Positions 25,512-33,948 of a stretch of DNA of 55,960 bases are shown in pieces. The stretch covers positions 1-55,960 of the forward strand of contig JAZRKP010000008.1 in the NCBI GenBank assembly GCA_045646365.1, written 5' to 3'. The notes beneath the pieces are model-generated. The model had not been told where the DNA came from. It saw only the letters and a list, made by a program, of their open reading frames with translations, and did no database searches. The stretch comes from SIG454 sp045646365. GTDB taxonomy: Bacteria; Bacillota; Clostridia; Monoglobales; Monoglobaceae. Both the position numbers and the translations under genes were made by a program. Every line of letters begins with the position of its first letter. Position 1 is the first letter of the stretch.

Positions 25512-25853
25512 ATGAAAAAGTTAAGCGTAAACTATCTTGAGAAAAAGCCCCTAAGAATTTCAGGTGTTAATTGGCATGAGGGTGAAACCGGCGAGGTGGT
25601 TCTTGAGGTTGAGAATAAAGGGATAGCGAACAGAATTGCCCAGAAACTTCTTAAAAAACCGAAAATAAGTTATATACACCTTGACGAAATAGGTAGCTTT
25701 GTCTGGCCACTCCTTGACGGAGAACAGACGCTGATTTCGTTGGGGGAGCAGGTTAAGGAGCATTTTGGTGATAAAGCAGAGCCACTCTATGAAAGACTGG
25801 CTCAGTATATCAAAATTCTTGAAAACTATAAATTTATTGAATTTAAGGAATAG
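25512..25853 (+). CDS. PqqD-like protein paired with the OPT transporter
   Basis: 113 residues. The second half, HLDEIGSFVWPLLDGEQTLI followed by an acidic helix and LAQYIKILENYKFIEF, matches the PqqD fold, which usually binds leader peptides of ribosomally made modified peptides and hands them to radical SAM enzymes. Here no precursor peptide or radical SAM maturase is adjacent (rlmN, 12 kb away, is a housekeeping enzyme). The N-terminal 45 residues are an extra region (WHEGETGEVVLEVENKG). It begins two bases after the OPT gene and is followed by a strong terminator, so the two form a complete unit. Confidence 0.8.
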   Translation: MKKLSVNYLEKKPLRISGVNWHEGETGEVVLEVENKGIANRIAQKLLKKPKISYIHLDEIGSFVWPLLDGEQTLISLGEQVKEHFGDKAEPLYERLAQYIKILENYKFIEFKE

Positions 25854-25858
25854 AAAAA

Positions 25859-25897
25859 GTCCGCAGAGATTGGTGAAACAATTTCTGCGGACAATTT
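25859..25897 (+). terminator. Intrinsic terminator after the OPT/PqqD unit
   Basis: Arms GTCCGCAGAGATTG (25859-25872) and CAATTTCTGCGGAC (25879-25892) pair over 14 positions with one G-U, loop GTGAAA. AATTTTTA follows. Confidence 0.88.
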
Positions 25898-25928
25898 TTA
25901 TATAAGGATTAAAAAAACTACATATGTA

Positions 25929-26105
25929 TCAGTTTTGCTTTCTGACAATAGTATATTCATCACCTGGTCGGAAATACGGACACACCTTTTTGGGTGAATA
26001 GGAAAGCCGTGCAATTTCGTCCTCGTCCATATCAATTATACAGGAATAACACTCAAACTCCTCGTCATATTCGTAATTCATACAGTAATCACAACAATTA
26101 TCCAT
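25929..26105 (-). CDS. Small cysteine-rich protein, DUF6472-like
   Basis: 58 residues, found by reading the minus strand behind a perfect AAGGAGGTG site 9 bases before the ATG at 26105. It starts MDNCCDYCMNYEYDEEFECY, then has SCIIDMDEDEIARL, and near the end KVCPYFRPGDEY. The six cysteines (residues 4, 5, 8, 19, 22, 42) and the acidic composition suggest a small metal-binding or redox protein. The NYEYDEE, CPYF and DEYTIVRKQ patterns match what I recall of the DUF6472 family in Clostridia. It follows the DMT transporter gene on the same strand by 37 bases and may be co-transcribed with it. Confidence 0.75.
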   Translation of the reverse strand: MDNCCDYCMNYEYDEEFECYSCIIDMDEDEIARLSYSPKKVCPYFRPGDEYTIVRKQN

Positions 26106-26142
26106 TTAAAAAGCACCTCCTTGATTATAGTAATTAAAATGG

Positions 26143-27030
26143 TTAAGCGTTGTTGAATTTTTGCGGTATTTGTGTAAGGATTATCGCGGTAAACATCATG
26201 ACACACCCAAACCATTCACGAATTGATAAGCTTTCACCGAGGAGAAGCATTCCGCCAAGAACTGCAAAAACCGACTCAAGGCTTAAAATAATTGATGCAA
26301 CAGTTGGATTCATATTTTTCTGTCCTACAATCTGAAGTGTGTAAGCAACTCCGCTTGATAAAAATCCCGTATAGAAAAGCGATGGCCACACGGAAATAAT
26401 CTCGGAAACAACAGGTTTATTGAATAAAAACATAAACGGCACAGAGATAAGACCGCAGGTGAAGAACTGAATACAGGAAAGCTTAACTCCGTCGTGTTTT
26501 TCAACAAAGTGGTCAATAACAAGGATGTGGAGTGCGAAAAACGGAGCACAGGCAAGGACAAGATATTCGCCCATTGCCATTGAGATGTCACCGCTGATAC
26601 AAAGGAAATACATACCAACAACGGCAATAACAACACTTAATATAACAAGCGGAGAAAGTTTCTTCCCGATAAATAAACTGAAAAACGGCACAATAACCAT
26701 ATAGAGTGCGGTTATAAATCCTGCCTTTCCGGCATCAGCTCCTGAATTCAAGCCGATTTGCTGGAGACTGCTCCCCATAAAAAGCATAATACCGCAACAT
26801 ATTCCGCCAATTAAAAGTCCTTTTTTATCCTTAACTTTTCTGTCGGCTTTTTTCCTGTCCATAAGATAAATGACGGGAAGTAAAATAAATCCACCGAGAA
26901 ATGAGCGAACACAGTTAAAGGTGAAATTCCCGATTGCATCTCCGCCAAGTTTTTGAGGTACAAAAGCAAAACCCCAGATGAGGGCGGCAAGAATTAAAAG
27001 CAGACTGTTTTTTATATTTATGTTCTTCAT
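26143..27030 (-). CDS. DMT-superfamily (EamA) transporter
   Basis: 295 residues from the ATG at 27030, which has GGAGG five bases upstream; a longer frame to 27114 lacks such a site and crosses the promoter. Ten hydrophobic segments are seen in two EamA repeats: LLLILAALIWGFAFVPQKLG opens the first, and ASIILSLESVFAVLGGMLLL in the second is the diagnostic motif near the end. Members export or import small metabolites; the substrate is not predictable here. A consensus-like promoter lies directly upstream. Confidence 0.88.
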   Translation of the reverse strand: MKNINIKNSLLLILAALIWGFAFVPQKLGGDAIGNFTFNCVRSFLGGFILLPVIYLMDRKKADRKVKDKKGLLIGGICCGIMLFMGSSLQQIGLNSGADAGKAGFITALYMVIVPFFSLFIGKKLSPLVILSVVIAVVGMYFLCISGDISMAMGEYLVLACAPFFALHILVIDHFVEKHDGVKLSCIQFFTCGLISVPFMFLFNKPVVSEIISVWPSLFYTGFLSSGVAYTLQIVGQKNMNPTVASIILSLESVFAVLGGMLLLGESLSIREWFGCVMMFTAIILTQIPQKFNNA

Positions 27031-27064
27031 AATATCCTCCGTAAAAAATCTGATACAATTAACA

Positions 27065-27093
27065 ATTATAACATAAAATGCACTTTCTTTCAA
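27065..27093 (-). promoter_or_regulatory. Promoter of the DMT transporter gene
   Basis: On the minus strand, TTGAAA (27088-27093), 17-base spacer ending in TGT, TATAAT (27065-27070). Confidence 0.8.
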
Positions 27094-27120
27094 TAATTTA
27101 AGAAAAATTTTCAAAAAATA

Positions 27121-27149
27121 ATGACTTTAAAAGAATAATGTGTTATAAT
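27121..27149 (+). promoter_or_regulatory. Promoter of the M16 peptidase/lgt operon
   Basis: ATGACT at 27121-27126 and TATAAT at 27144-27149, 17-base spacer. TGT before the -10 box gives an extended -10 that may make up for the weak -35. Confidence 0.6.
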
Positions 27150-27184
27150 AACTCTATATGGGAAATAATCAGAAGGAGTGATTC

Positions 27185-28456
27185 TTGTTGAGTAATATTA
27201 GAACTGAAAAAATAGCTGACGGAGTTAATATAAGGCTGGTCCCTGCCCGTCAGTTTAAAACAAATCGCATAACCGTGTTTTTCAATGTACCTGTTAAGAG
27301 AGAATGGGTGACGAAAATATCCCTTTTAAGACAGGTTATGAAAAGAGGCTCAAGGAAATATCCAACGCTTACAAGTCTTGCGACGGAGCTTGAAGAAATG
27401 TATGGAGCAAGTCTTTCGGGCGGAATTCGCAAAAAAGGTGATGGAGAGCTTTTTTATTTCACGGTTGAGTATATCGCTGACCGTTTTGTTGGTGAAAATC
27501 TTACAAAGAGGGCAACGGAACTTTTAAATGATGTTGTTTTCAATCCTCTTATTGAAAATGACGGATTTTCAGAGGAGTATCTTAAACAGGAGAAAAATAA
27601 CCTCAAAAATTATATTGAGGGTATCATAAACGATAAACGGGAGTATGCTCAGCTTCGTTGCGTGAGTGAAATGTTCGAGAATGAGCCGTATGGTATTTTT
27701 GAGTATGGCTATGTTGAGGATTTTGATGATATAACTCCGCAAAACCTTTATGAGTTCTATAAGAAGATTATAAGTGAAGCTAAAATCGAAATTTTTGTCA
27801 GCGGTACCTTTGATGATGAGACGATTATAAAAGAGCTTAAAAGCGGATTTGAAATTCCGCCGAGAGATTGCGAAGATGTTATGACCAATATTGCGGTACG
27901 CCGTGATGAGGTTAAGAGGATTACAGAGAGAATGGATGTTACTCAAAGCAAACTCTGTATCGGTCTTACCTGTGATGTTGACTATCGCAGTAATGATTAC
28001 TATGCTTTGGTGGTTTATAATACTGTGTTTGGCGGAAGCCCGTTTTCCAAGCTTTTTAACAATGTTCGTGAAAAGCTGAGCCTTGCATATTTCGTTTTCT
28101 CAAGAGTGGATAAAATGAAAGGGTTTATGCTTATAAGCTCAGGCATAGAAAATGATAAGTTCGATTCTGCATACGATGAAATTATGGTGCAGATGAATAA
28201 TATGCTGACAGGGGAAATAACTGAAGATGAAATTATTGCGGCGAAGAAAGCTCTGGCAAATTCCTTTAACTCAATGCGGGACAGCCTTGCAGGAATGGAA
28301 GATTTCTATATGAGCCAGATAATCTGCAAAACCGACGATACTCTTGACGGAATAATTGAAAAAATCAATGCCGTAACAAAAGATGAGATTGTTGCTGTCG
28401 GTAAAAAGATTAAGGAAAACACAATTTACTTCCTTACAGGAAAGGAGGAAAAATAA
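27185..28456 (+). CDS. yfmF: YfmF-type M16 family protein, zinc site absent
   Basis: 423 residues with the two-domain M16 (pitrilysin-like) fold: LEEMYGASLSGGIRKKGDGE near the N-terminus and SPFSKLFNNVREKLSLAYFV in the second half, the usual R/Y region. Where active members have HxxEH, this one reads LLRQVMKRGSRKYPT, so it should be inactive. In Bacillus such a protein (YfmF) is encoded next to an active YfmH, and the two probably form a heterodimer. The start is TTG at 27185 behind AAGGAG. Its stop overlaps the next ATG by one base. Confidence 0.9.
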   Translation: MLSNIRTEKIADGVNIRLVPARQFKTNRITVFFNVPVKREWVTKISLLRQVMKRGSRKYPTLTSLATELEEMYGASLSGGIRKKGDGELFYFTVEYIADRFVGENLTKRATELLNDVVFNPLIENDGFSEEYLKQEKNNLKNYIEGIINDKREYAQLRCVSEMFENEPYGIFEYGYVEDFDDITPQNLYEFYKKIISEAKIEIFVSGTFDDETIIKELKSGFEIPPRDCEDVMTNIAVRRDEVKRITERMDVTQSKLCIGLTCDVDYRSNDYYALVVYNTVFGGSPFSKLFNNVREKLSLAYFVFSRVDKMKGFMLISSGIENDKFDSAYDEIMVQMNNMLTGEITEDEIIAAKKALANSFNSMRDSLAGMEDFYMSQIICKTDDTLDGIIEKINAVTKDEIVAVGKKIKENTIYFLTGKEEK

Positions 28457-29754
28457 TGAATTTCACCACATTCTATAACGAAAAAATAGACGAAAAATTT
28501 CTTATGGGAACACACAAAAGCGGTCTCCGTGTTGCTCTTGTTCCAAAGAAAGGATTCAGTAAATTCTATGCGATTTACGGAACGGAATACGGCTCTGTTG
28601 ACAGAGAATTTATTGCTCTTGGTGAGAACGAGAAAACTGTTCTTCCTGATGGGGTGGCACATTTTCTCGAACATAAGCTTTTTGAAATGGCTGACGGAAC
28701 AAATGCTTTTGACAGTTTCTCCAAAACAGGCGGAAACAGTAATGCGTTCACCAGTTTTAATATAACTGCATATCTGTTTTCCTGTACGGAGAATTTTTAC
28801 GAAAATCTTGATATTTTGCTTGATTTCGTGAACACTCCATATTTCACAGACGAAAATGTTGCAAAGGAGCAGGGGATAATAGGTCAGGAAATTAAGATGT
28901 ATGACGATGACCCGCAATGGCGTGTTTTCTTCAATATGCTGACGGCAATGTTCCACGAAAATCCTGTAAAAAGGGATATTGCGGGAACGGTTGAGTCAAT
29001 CAGTGAGATTACTCCTGAGCTTCTTTATAAATGTACTAATACATTCTATAATCCGTCAAATATGTTCCTCGTTCTTGTAGGGAATATTGACGAGAATAAA
29101 ATTGAAGAATATATTGATAAGCATATTTCCTCACAAAGAGATACAGGAAAGGTTGAAAAGTTTACAGTTAAAGAGCCGAAAACACGGGCCAAAGAACGCA
29201 TCAGCCAGAAACTGAGCGTTTCAACACCGATGTTTGCAATCGGATTTAAGGAAACCGAAACGGGTGTTTCAGGATATGAACTTCTTAAAAAGGAGATTGC
29301 AACGGAAATTCTGATTGAGCTTTTGTTCGGAAAAAGCAGTGAAAATTATATTAAAATGTATGAAAGCGGTATAATTGATGCATCTTTTGACGGGGAGACA
29401 GAGCTCGAAAAGGAATATGGCTTTACCTCATTTGGCGGAGAATCAAAAGACCCTGAAAAGGTATATGAAACTGTTAAAGAGTGTATAGAAAACGCCAAAA
29501 AAGAGGGTATCAGTGACGAAAAGATAAAGCGTATTAAGAAAGCGGTTTTGAGTGATGAAATCAGAATGTATAACAATGTGGAAAATATAGGAAACACATA
29601 TATCAAGGCACTTATGAAAGGTATAAATCCTCTTGAATATAACAAAGCTGTTGAGGAGATTGACAGAGAATATCTTGAAAAACGGCTTAGCGAGCATTTT
29701 GATACAGAGAACTGTGTTCTTTCGGTTGTTTATCCGATGGAGGGTGAAGAGTAA
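28456..29754 (+). CDS. yfmH: YfmH-type M16 zinc peptidase
   Basis: 432 residues. The zinc and catalytic motif HFLEHKLFE has H69, E72 and H73, so this is the active partner of the YfmF-like protein upstream. GGNSNAFTSFNITAYLFSC is also typical of M16. The natural substrate of the pair is not known with certainty; in Bacillus these genes have been linked to elongation factor P maturation and peptide processing. AGGAGG precedes the ATG, which overlaps the previous stop (TAATG). Its own stop overlaps lgt the same way. Confidence 0.92.
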   Translation: MNFTTFYNEKIDEKFLMGTHKSGLRVALVPKKGFSKFYAIYGTEYGSVDREFIALGENEKTVLPDGVAHFLEHKLFEMADGTNAFDSFSKTGGNSNAFTSFNITAYLFSCTENFYENLDILLDFVNTPYFTDENVAKEQGIIGQEIKMYDDDPQWRVFFNMLTAMFHENPVKRDIAGTVESISEITPELLYKCTNTFYNPSNMFLVLVGNIDENKIEEYIDKHISSQRDTGKVEKFTVKEPKTRAKERISQKLSVSTPMFAIGFKETETGVSGYELLKKEIATEILIELLFGKSSENYIKMYESGIIDASFDGETELEKEYGFTSFGGESKDPEKVYETVKECIENAKKEGISDEKIKRIKKAVLSDEIRMYNNVENIGNTYIKALMKGINPLEYNKAVEEIDREYLEKRLSEHFDTENCVLSVVYPMEGEE

Positions 29755-30542
29755 TGGTAAATACAGTTTCTTTCCCGAAACTGGGAATTTCCGTGGAACT
29801 TGACAGAGTTGCGTTTTCACTGTTTGGGCTTGACATAATGTGGTATGGTGTTCTTATTGGAATAGGGATAATCCTTGCAGTTATGTACGGCTCTTATGCG
29901 GTTAAAAAGACAACGCTTTCTCAGGATGATTTTCTGAATATGCTCCTGATTGCACTGCCCTGTTCAATTATCGGGGCAAGAGCATACTATGTTATTTTCA
30001 ACTGGAGTGAATATGCAGGGGATGTTATGTCTGTATTTGCAATAAGGAACGGCGGAATCGCTATATACGGCGGAATTATTGCCGCAGCGGCAACAGTTAT
30101 AATTTATTGCAGAATGAAAGGGATAAATTTTGGTATTCCTTTTGACTTGCTTGCAGTTGGACTGCCTATGGCTCAGGCGATAGGAAGATGGGGGAATTTC
30201 ATAAACTGTGAGGCGTTCGGAGGGGCGACGGAATTACCATGGGGAATGGTTATCGGAAACAGTGATATTGCAGTACACCCAACATTTTTATATGAGTCTT
30301 TGTGGAATGTTATTTCCGTGATTTTGGTGCTTTTAGCAAAAAAATATAAGAAATTTGACGGTGAGCTTTTTTGTGTATATATGATATGGTACGGAGCAGG
30401 AAGATTCTGGATTGAGGGGCTTAGAACGGATTCTCTTTATCTCGGAAATTTCAGAGTTTCTCAGATTGTTGCTCTTATCTCAGTTGTTGCGGGAATAGGA
30501 ATAATATTTTATAAAAGATTTTTACAAAAAAAATCTGCATAA
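29754..30542 (+). CDS. lgt: Prolipoprotein diacylglyceryl transferase
   Basis: 262 residues, seven hydrophobic segments. Lgt transfers a diacylglyceryl group from phosphatidylglycerol to the lipobox cysteine of prelipoproteins at the cytoplasmic membrane. The signature GRWGNFINCEAFGG is present, as are IMWYGVLIGIGIILA near residue 29, GARAYYVIFNW, and the late MIWYGAGRFWIEGLR with its conserved Arg residues. It is coupled to yfmH by a TAATG overlap. A substrate in this window is the ABC transporter lipoprotein at 19760. Confidence 0.95.
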   Translation: MVNTVSFPKLGISVELDRVAFSLFGLDIMWYGVLIGIGIILAVMYGSYAVKKTTLSQDDFLNMLLIALPCSIIGARAYYVIFNWSEYAGDVMSVFAIRNGGIAIYGGIIAAAATVIIYCRMKGINFGIPFDLLAVGLPMAQAIGRWGNFINCEAFGGATELPWGMVIGNSDIAVHPTFLYESLWNVISVILVLLAKKYKKFDGELFCVYMIWYGAGRFWIEGLRTDSLYLGNFRVSQIVALISVVAGIGIIFYKRFLQKKSA

Positions 30543-30546
30543 AATG

Positions 30547-30575
30547 TTGACAAACCTTTTACGGTATTATATAAT
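30547..30575 (+). promoter_or_regulatory. Consensus sigma-A promoter before the DivIC-like gene
   Basis: TTGACA at 30547-30552 and TATAAT at 30570-30575 with a 17-base spacer, a perfect consensus. It begins only five bases after the lgt stop. Confidence 0.9.
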
Positions 30576-30614
30576 TATATAGATAGTATGATTATGTAGG
30601 AATGGGGTGTGAAT

Positions 30615-30911
30615 ATGGCAAAGAAAACTAAGTCGGCAATCAGTCTTAAAAGAGTGCTTGTCAGAGGTCTTTTTGTGAGCGTTTTGCTGTATTCGGGATA
30701 CATTCTTGCAAGTCAGCAGGTTTCTATGTATCAGAAACAAAAAACTGCAGATGAATGCAGTAAGATGATTGTTGAAGCGAAGAGTAAAAATGCAGAACTT
30801 AACGAAGAGTTAAGCCTTGTTCATACCGATGAATATATTGAACGCATGGCTCGTGAGCATTTGGGATATATTAAGCCTGATGAAAGAATTTATAAAGATG
30901 TGACTAAATAA
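30615..30911 (+). CDS. divIC: Septum formation initiator (DivIC/FtsB-like)
   Basis: 98 residues from the ATG at 30615, with GGGGTG just upstream; the GTG at 30609 is part of that site. It has a short basic N-terminus, one membrane segment at about 17-35, and a coiled coil (QKQKTADECSKMIVEAKSKN and onward). The closing part DEYIERMAREHLGYIKPDER is the DivIC/FtsB signature. The protein belongs to the division complex with FtsL and DivIB at the septum. The S1-domain gene follows, the same order as divIC-yabR in Bacillus. Confidence 0.9.
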   Translation: MAKKTKSAISLKRVLVRGLFVSVLLYSGYILASQQVSMYQKQKTADECSKMIVEAKSKNAELNEELSLVHTDEYIERMAREHLGYIKPDERIYKDVTK

Positions 30912-30955
30912 ATATACATATAAGGGCTTAATTTTAAGGAGGATTTTTTCGGAAT

Positions 30956-31414
30956 ATGCAGGTGGAAATAGGAAGCATACATAGCGGAAAGGTGACGGGA
31001 ATCGTTGCTTTCGGAGCGTTTGTCGAATTTGCGGAGGGTCAGACAGGTCTTGTTCATATCTCAGAGGTTGCCTCTGAATTTGTCGATGATGTGAATAAGT
31101 TTTTGAAAGTTGGTCAGGAAGTTAAGGTTAAGGTTGTTTCTGTTGAGAATAATAAAATCGGCTTGTCTATAAAGAAGGCAAGCGATGAACCTAAAGCGGA
31201 TAAGCCTGCAAGACAGAACCAAAGACGCGACGGAAAGAAAAAAACTCCTTATGTTTTTTCAGGAAAGCCTGAAGAATTTGATTTTAAGAGAAACTATGAC
31301 AGCGAAATGTCTTTTGAGGACAGACTCCTTAAATTCAAGCAGGACAGCGATGAGCGTATGTCTGATTTGAAACGGAATACCGAAGGGAAAAGAAACGGCG
31401 GTAACCGTAGATAA
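30956..31414 (+). CDS. yabR: S1 RNA-binding domain protein (YabR-like)
   Basis: 152 residues. The first 75 residues form a single S1 domain: VEIGSIHSGKVTGIVAFGAF, then GQTGLVHISEVA and VGQEVKVKVVSVENNKIGLS. The rest is a basic, low-complexity tail (KADKPARQNQRRDGKKK; ends KRNGGNRR), likely to bind RNA. YabR proteins are ribosome- or RNA-associated and lie downstream of divIC in many Firmicutes. The AGGAGG site is about 13 bases from the ATG, which is rather far. Confidence 0.9.
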   Translation: MQVEIGSIHSGKVTGIVAFGAFVEFAEGQTGLVHISEVASEFVDDVNKFLKVGQEVKVKVVSVENNKIGLSIKKASDEPKADKPARQNQRRDGKKKTPYVFSGKPEEFDFKRNYDSEMSFEDRLLKFKQDSDERMSDLKRNTEGKRNGGNRR

Positions 31415-31433
31415 TATAAATAATGAAAAACTG

Positions 31434-31457
31434 TGCCATATCTGAAAAGATATGGCA
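31434..31457 (+). terminator. Hairpin after yabR, possible terminator
   Basis: TGCCATATCT and AGATATGGCA pair perfectly with a GAAA tetraloop, followed only by TTTGG. A second smaller pair, TGCCA/TGGCA, follows at about 31471-31492. The lack of a T tract makes this a weak terminator or a processing site. Confidence 0.45.
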
Positions 31458-31538
31458 TTTGGACTCAAATATGCCAGATTGCCCGATTTGGCAGTAATAC
31501 ACAAAAGTTAATTTAACGGGCGGAAAGGTAAAATAGGT

Positions 31539-32285
31539 ATGTCAGGACATAGTAAATGGGCGACAATTAAAAGAAAAAAAGGTGCGATTGACGCAAAGAG
31601 GGGTAAACTCTTTACAAAAATCGGAAGAGAACTTATGGTTGCAGCAAAAGAGGGCGGAGCTGACCCAAGCGTGAACTCCAAACTCCGTGATGTAATCGCT
31701 AAAGCTAAGGCGAATAATATGCCTAATGATACAATCCAGAGAAGTCTTAAAAAGGCAGCAGGCGAGGGCAATACTAACGAATATGTTGAAATGACATATG
31801 AGGGATACGGCCCTGCAGGGGTTGCGGTTATGGTCGAAACACTCAGTGATAACAAAAACCGTATCGCAGGTGATTTAAGACACTATTTCGATAAGTACGG
31901 CGGTAACCTCGGTCAGACAGGTTGTGTCGGCTTTATGTTCGACCATAAAGGTGTTATTCTTATTGAGAAAAAAGAAGGAATGGACGAAGATGAAGTTATG
32001 ATGGATGCCCTTGATGCAGGTGCAGAGGACTTTGCATCTGAAGATGGTGCGTTTGAAATAACGACTGCTCCTGATACATTCAGTGCAGTTCGTGAAGCCT
32101 TAGAGGGTAAAGGTTACGAATTTGCACAGGCGGAAATCGAGTATGTTCCAAAAACATTGACGGTACTCACAAACGAGGACGACATCAAGAATATGGAAAA
32201 GCTTATAGATATGCTTGACGATAACGACGATGTCCAGAATGTTTACCACACATGGGATATGCCTGAAGAAGACGAGGAAGAATAA
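31539..32285 (+). CDS. yebC: YebC/PmpR-family (TACO1-like) regulator
   Basis: 248 residues, the usual length. The N-terminus SGHSKWATIKRKKGAIDAKR is diagnostic, followed by FTKIGRELMVAAKEGGADP and YEGYGPAGVAVMVE. Family members have been described as transcriptional regulators, and more recently as translation factors that relieve ribosome stalling at certain proline-rich sequences. The acidic C-terminus (MPEEDEEE) is common. GGCGGAAAGG lies upstream of the ATG. Confidence 0.95.
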   Translation: MSGHSKWATIKRKKGAIDAKRGKLFTKIGRELMVAAKEGGADPSVNSKLRDVIAKAKANNMPNDTIQRSLKKAAGEGNTNEYVEMTYEGYGPAGVAVMVETLSDNKNRIAGDLRHYFDKYGGNLGQTGCVGFMFDHKGVILIEKKEGMDEDEVMMDALDAGAEDFASEDGAFEITTAPDTFSAVREALEGKGYEFAQAEIEYVPKTLTVLTNEDDIKNMEKLIDMLDDNDDVQNVYHTWDMPEEDEEE

Positions 32286-32325
32286 GCAAATCAAGGCTTT
32301 TCGGATTTTAATAAAAAATTGTGCG

Positions 32326-32360
32326 ATGATATACATACCGTGCTACGGTTTGTATATCAT
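32326..32360 (+). terminator. Long hairpin after yebC
   Basis: ATGATATACA/TGTATATCAT (10 pairs), a T-T mismatch, then ACCG/CGGT around loop TGCTA. TATTATT follows instead of a clean T tract, so this is a probable but not certain terminator. Confidence 0.6.
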
Positions 32361-32423
32361 TATTATTGCATGGCTTAAAATATCAATCGGGTATTGAGTA
32401 TAAATATATGAAAGGTGAACAGA

Positions 32424-33248
32424 ATGGGAAAATTTGACGGATTACTTATTTGCACAGACCTTGATGGGACTCTGCTCAATAATGATAAGACTGTTTCAAG
32501 GGAGAATCTTGAGGCGGTTGAGTATTTTAAGGCAAATGGCGGAAGATTCACATTTATTACAGGCAGAATGTATTTTTATGCAAGAGAAACCTATGAACTG
32601 ATAAAGCCGAATGCTCCTGTTGGATGTAATAACGGCGGCGGTGTTTATGATTTTGAAAACGGGGAATATTTGTGGTTGACTGAGGTTGATAAAGAGGCGG
32701 CAAAATCTCTTATGCGATTTATTGATGAAACTATGCCGCAGTTAGGAATGAATGTCAACACGCCACATGAAACACTGTTCTGTAAAGATAATGACGCAAT
32801 GATCAGATTCAGACGCATTACGGGTCTTGAAAACAAGAGTCGTAATTATGAGGAAATAAGCGAACCGATTTCGAAAGTTATTTTGGCGGATTTGGACCAT
32901 AAAAACATTGAAAAGCTTATGGAAATCATTCATAAACATCCAATGGCGGAACGAGTTGATTTCAGCCATACAGAGAAAACCTTGTATGAGATATTGCCCA
33001 AAGGCATAGACAAGGGGAAGGCTGCTATGAAAATAGCTGATATTCTTGGTATTGAGCAGAATAAGACTATCGCTATTGGTGATTATGATAATGATGTGGC
33101 GATGCTTAAAGCGGCAAAATTGGGAATTGCAGTTTCAAATGCCTCAGAAAAGGCAAAAGCCGCGGCAGATATGATAACGGTCAGCAATAATGAACACGCT
33201 ATTGCAAAAGTTATTTATGATATAGAAAATGGAAGTATAGTTATATAA
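32424..33248 (+). CDS. Cof-type HAD-superfamily phosphatase
   Basis: 274 residues from the ATG at 32424, with AAAGGTGA upstream; the GTG at 32415 lies in that site. HAD motif 1 is CTDLDGTLLNN at about residues 10-20, where the first Asp is the nucleophile. Motif 2 is FITGRM, motif 3 the lysine in the DKGKAA region, and motif 4 IGDYDNDVAMLKAA. The C2-type cap and the overall length put it with the Cof/YidA sugar-phosphate or cofactor phosphatases. The substrate is unknown. Confidence 0.92.
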   Translation: MGKFDGLLICTDLDGTLLNNDKTVSRENLEAVEYFKANGGRFTFITGRMYFYARETYELIKPNAPVGCNNGGGVYDFENGEYLWLTEVDKEAAKSLMRFIDETMPQLGMNVNTPHETLFCKDNDAMIRFRRITGLENKSRNYEEISEPISKVILADLDHKNIEKLMEIIHKHPMAERVDFSHTEKTLYEILPKGIDKGKAAMKIADILGIEQNKTIAIGDYDNDVAMLKAAKLGIAVSNASEKAKAAADMITVSNNEHAIAKVIYDIENGSIVI

Positions 33249-33280
33249 AAAAATCGTAGCTTTAAGCTACGATTTTTTTA
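33248..33280. terminator. Bidirectional terminator between HAD phosphatase and rpe
   Basis: AAAAAATCGTAGC and GCTACGATTTTTT pair almost perfectly around TTTAA. A and T tracts on the two sides let it stop both convergent transcripts; the rpe stop codon is at its edge. Confidence 0.9.
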
Positions 33281-33934
33281 TATAGATGATTGCATTTGCT
33301 TAATTGCTTCTGTGGGGTTTTCGGCTTTAAACACAGCGGAACCCGCCACAATAACATTTGCCCCTGCGGAAATCGGCATTGAAACATTTTTTGGACCAAT
33401 ACCACCGTCAACTTCAAGGTCAATATCTTTGCCAAGTTTATCGATTTCCGCTCTTAAAAGGGCGATTTTTCCGTTCATTTCCTCTATGTAAGACTGTCCG
33501 CCAAATCCAGGTTCAACAGTCATAACGAGTATTAAATCAAAATACGGGAGAAATTCAAAAATTTCAGATGCAGGAGTTTTGGGTTTAATGCTAAGACCTG
33601 CTTTAACACCAAGGGAATGAAGTTTTTCTGCCACTTCTATTGGATTATCAATAGTTTCGTAATGAACAGTTATAATGTCTGCCCCTGCTTTTGCAAAACT
33701 CTCGGCATAAAAAAGCGGGTCGCTTATCATAAGATGAACATCAAAAACCTGATTTGACAAAGGACGAAGAGCCTTGACTGTGTCAGGCCCGTAGCTCAGG
33801 TTTGGAACAAAATGCCCGTCCATAATATCAATATGCAAATATTTTGCCCCTGCATTTTCCGACATTTTAACATCTCTTCCCAGTGCGGTTATATCTGCTG
33901 CAAGAATTGATGGTGAGATAATTATTTCTTTCAT
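33278..33934 (-). CDS. rpe: Ribulose-phosphate 3-epimerase
   Basis: 218 residues from the ATG at 33934, which has GGAGG five bases upstream; a longer frame to 33955 overlaps rsgA. The enzyme interconverts ribulose 5-phosphate and xylulose 5-phosphate in the pentose phosphate pathway. Motifs are ISPSILAADITALG, YLHIDIMDGHFVPNLSYGPD with metal-binding and catalytic residues, VHLMISDP, MTVEPGFGGQSYI and DLEVDGGIGPKN. It is the last gene of the long minus-strand operon and lies directly after rsgA, as in Bacillus. Confidence 0.96.
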   Translation of the reverse strand: MKEIIISPSILAADITALGRDVKMSENAGAKYLHIDIMDGHFVPNLSYGPDTVKALRPLSNQVFDVHLMISDPLFYAESFAKAGADIITVHYETIDNPIEVAEKLHSLGVKAGLSIKPKTPASEIFEFLPYFDLILVMTVEPGFGGQSYIEEMNGKIALLRAEIDKLGKDIDLEVDGGIGPKNVSMPISAGANVIVAGSAVFKAENPTEAIKQMQSSI

Positions 33935-33948
33935 AAAATCCTCCGTTA

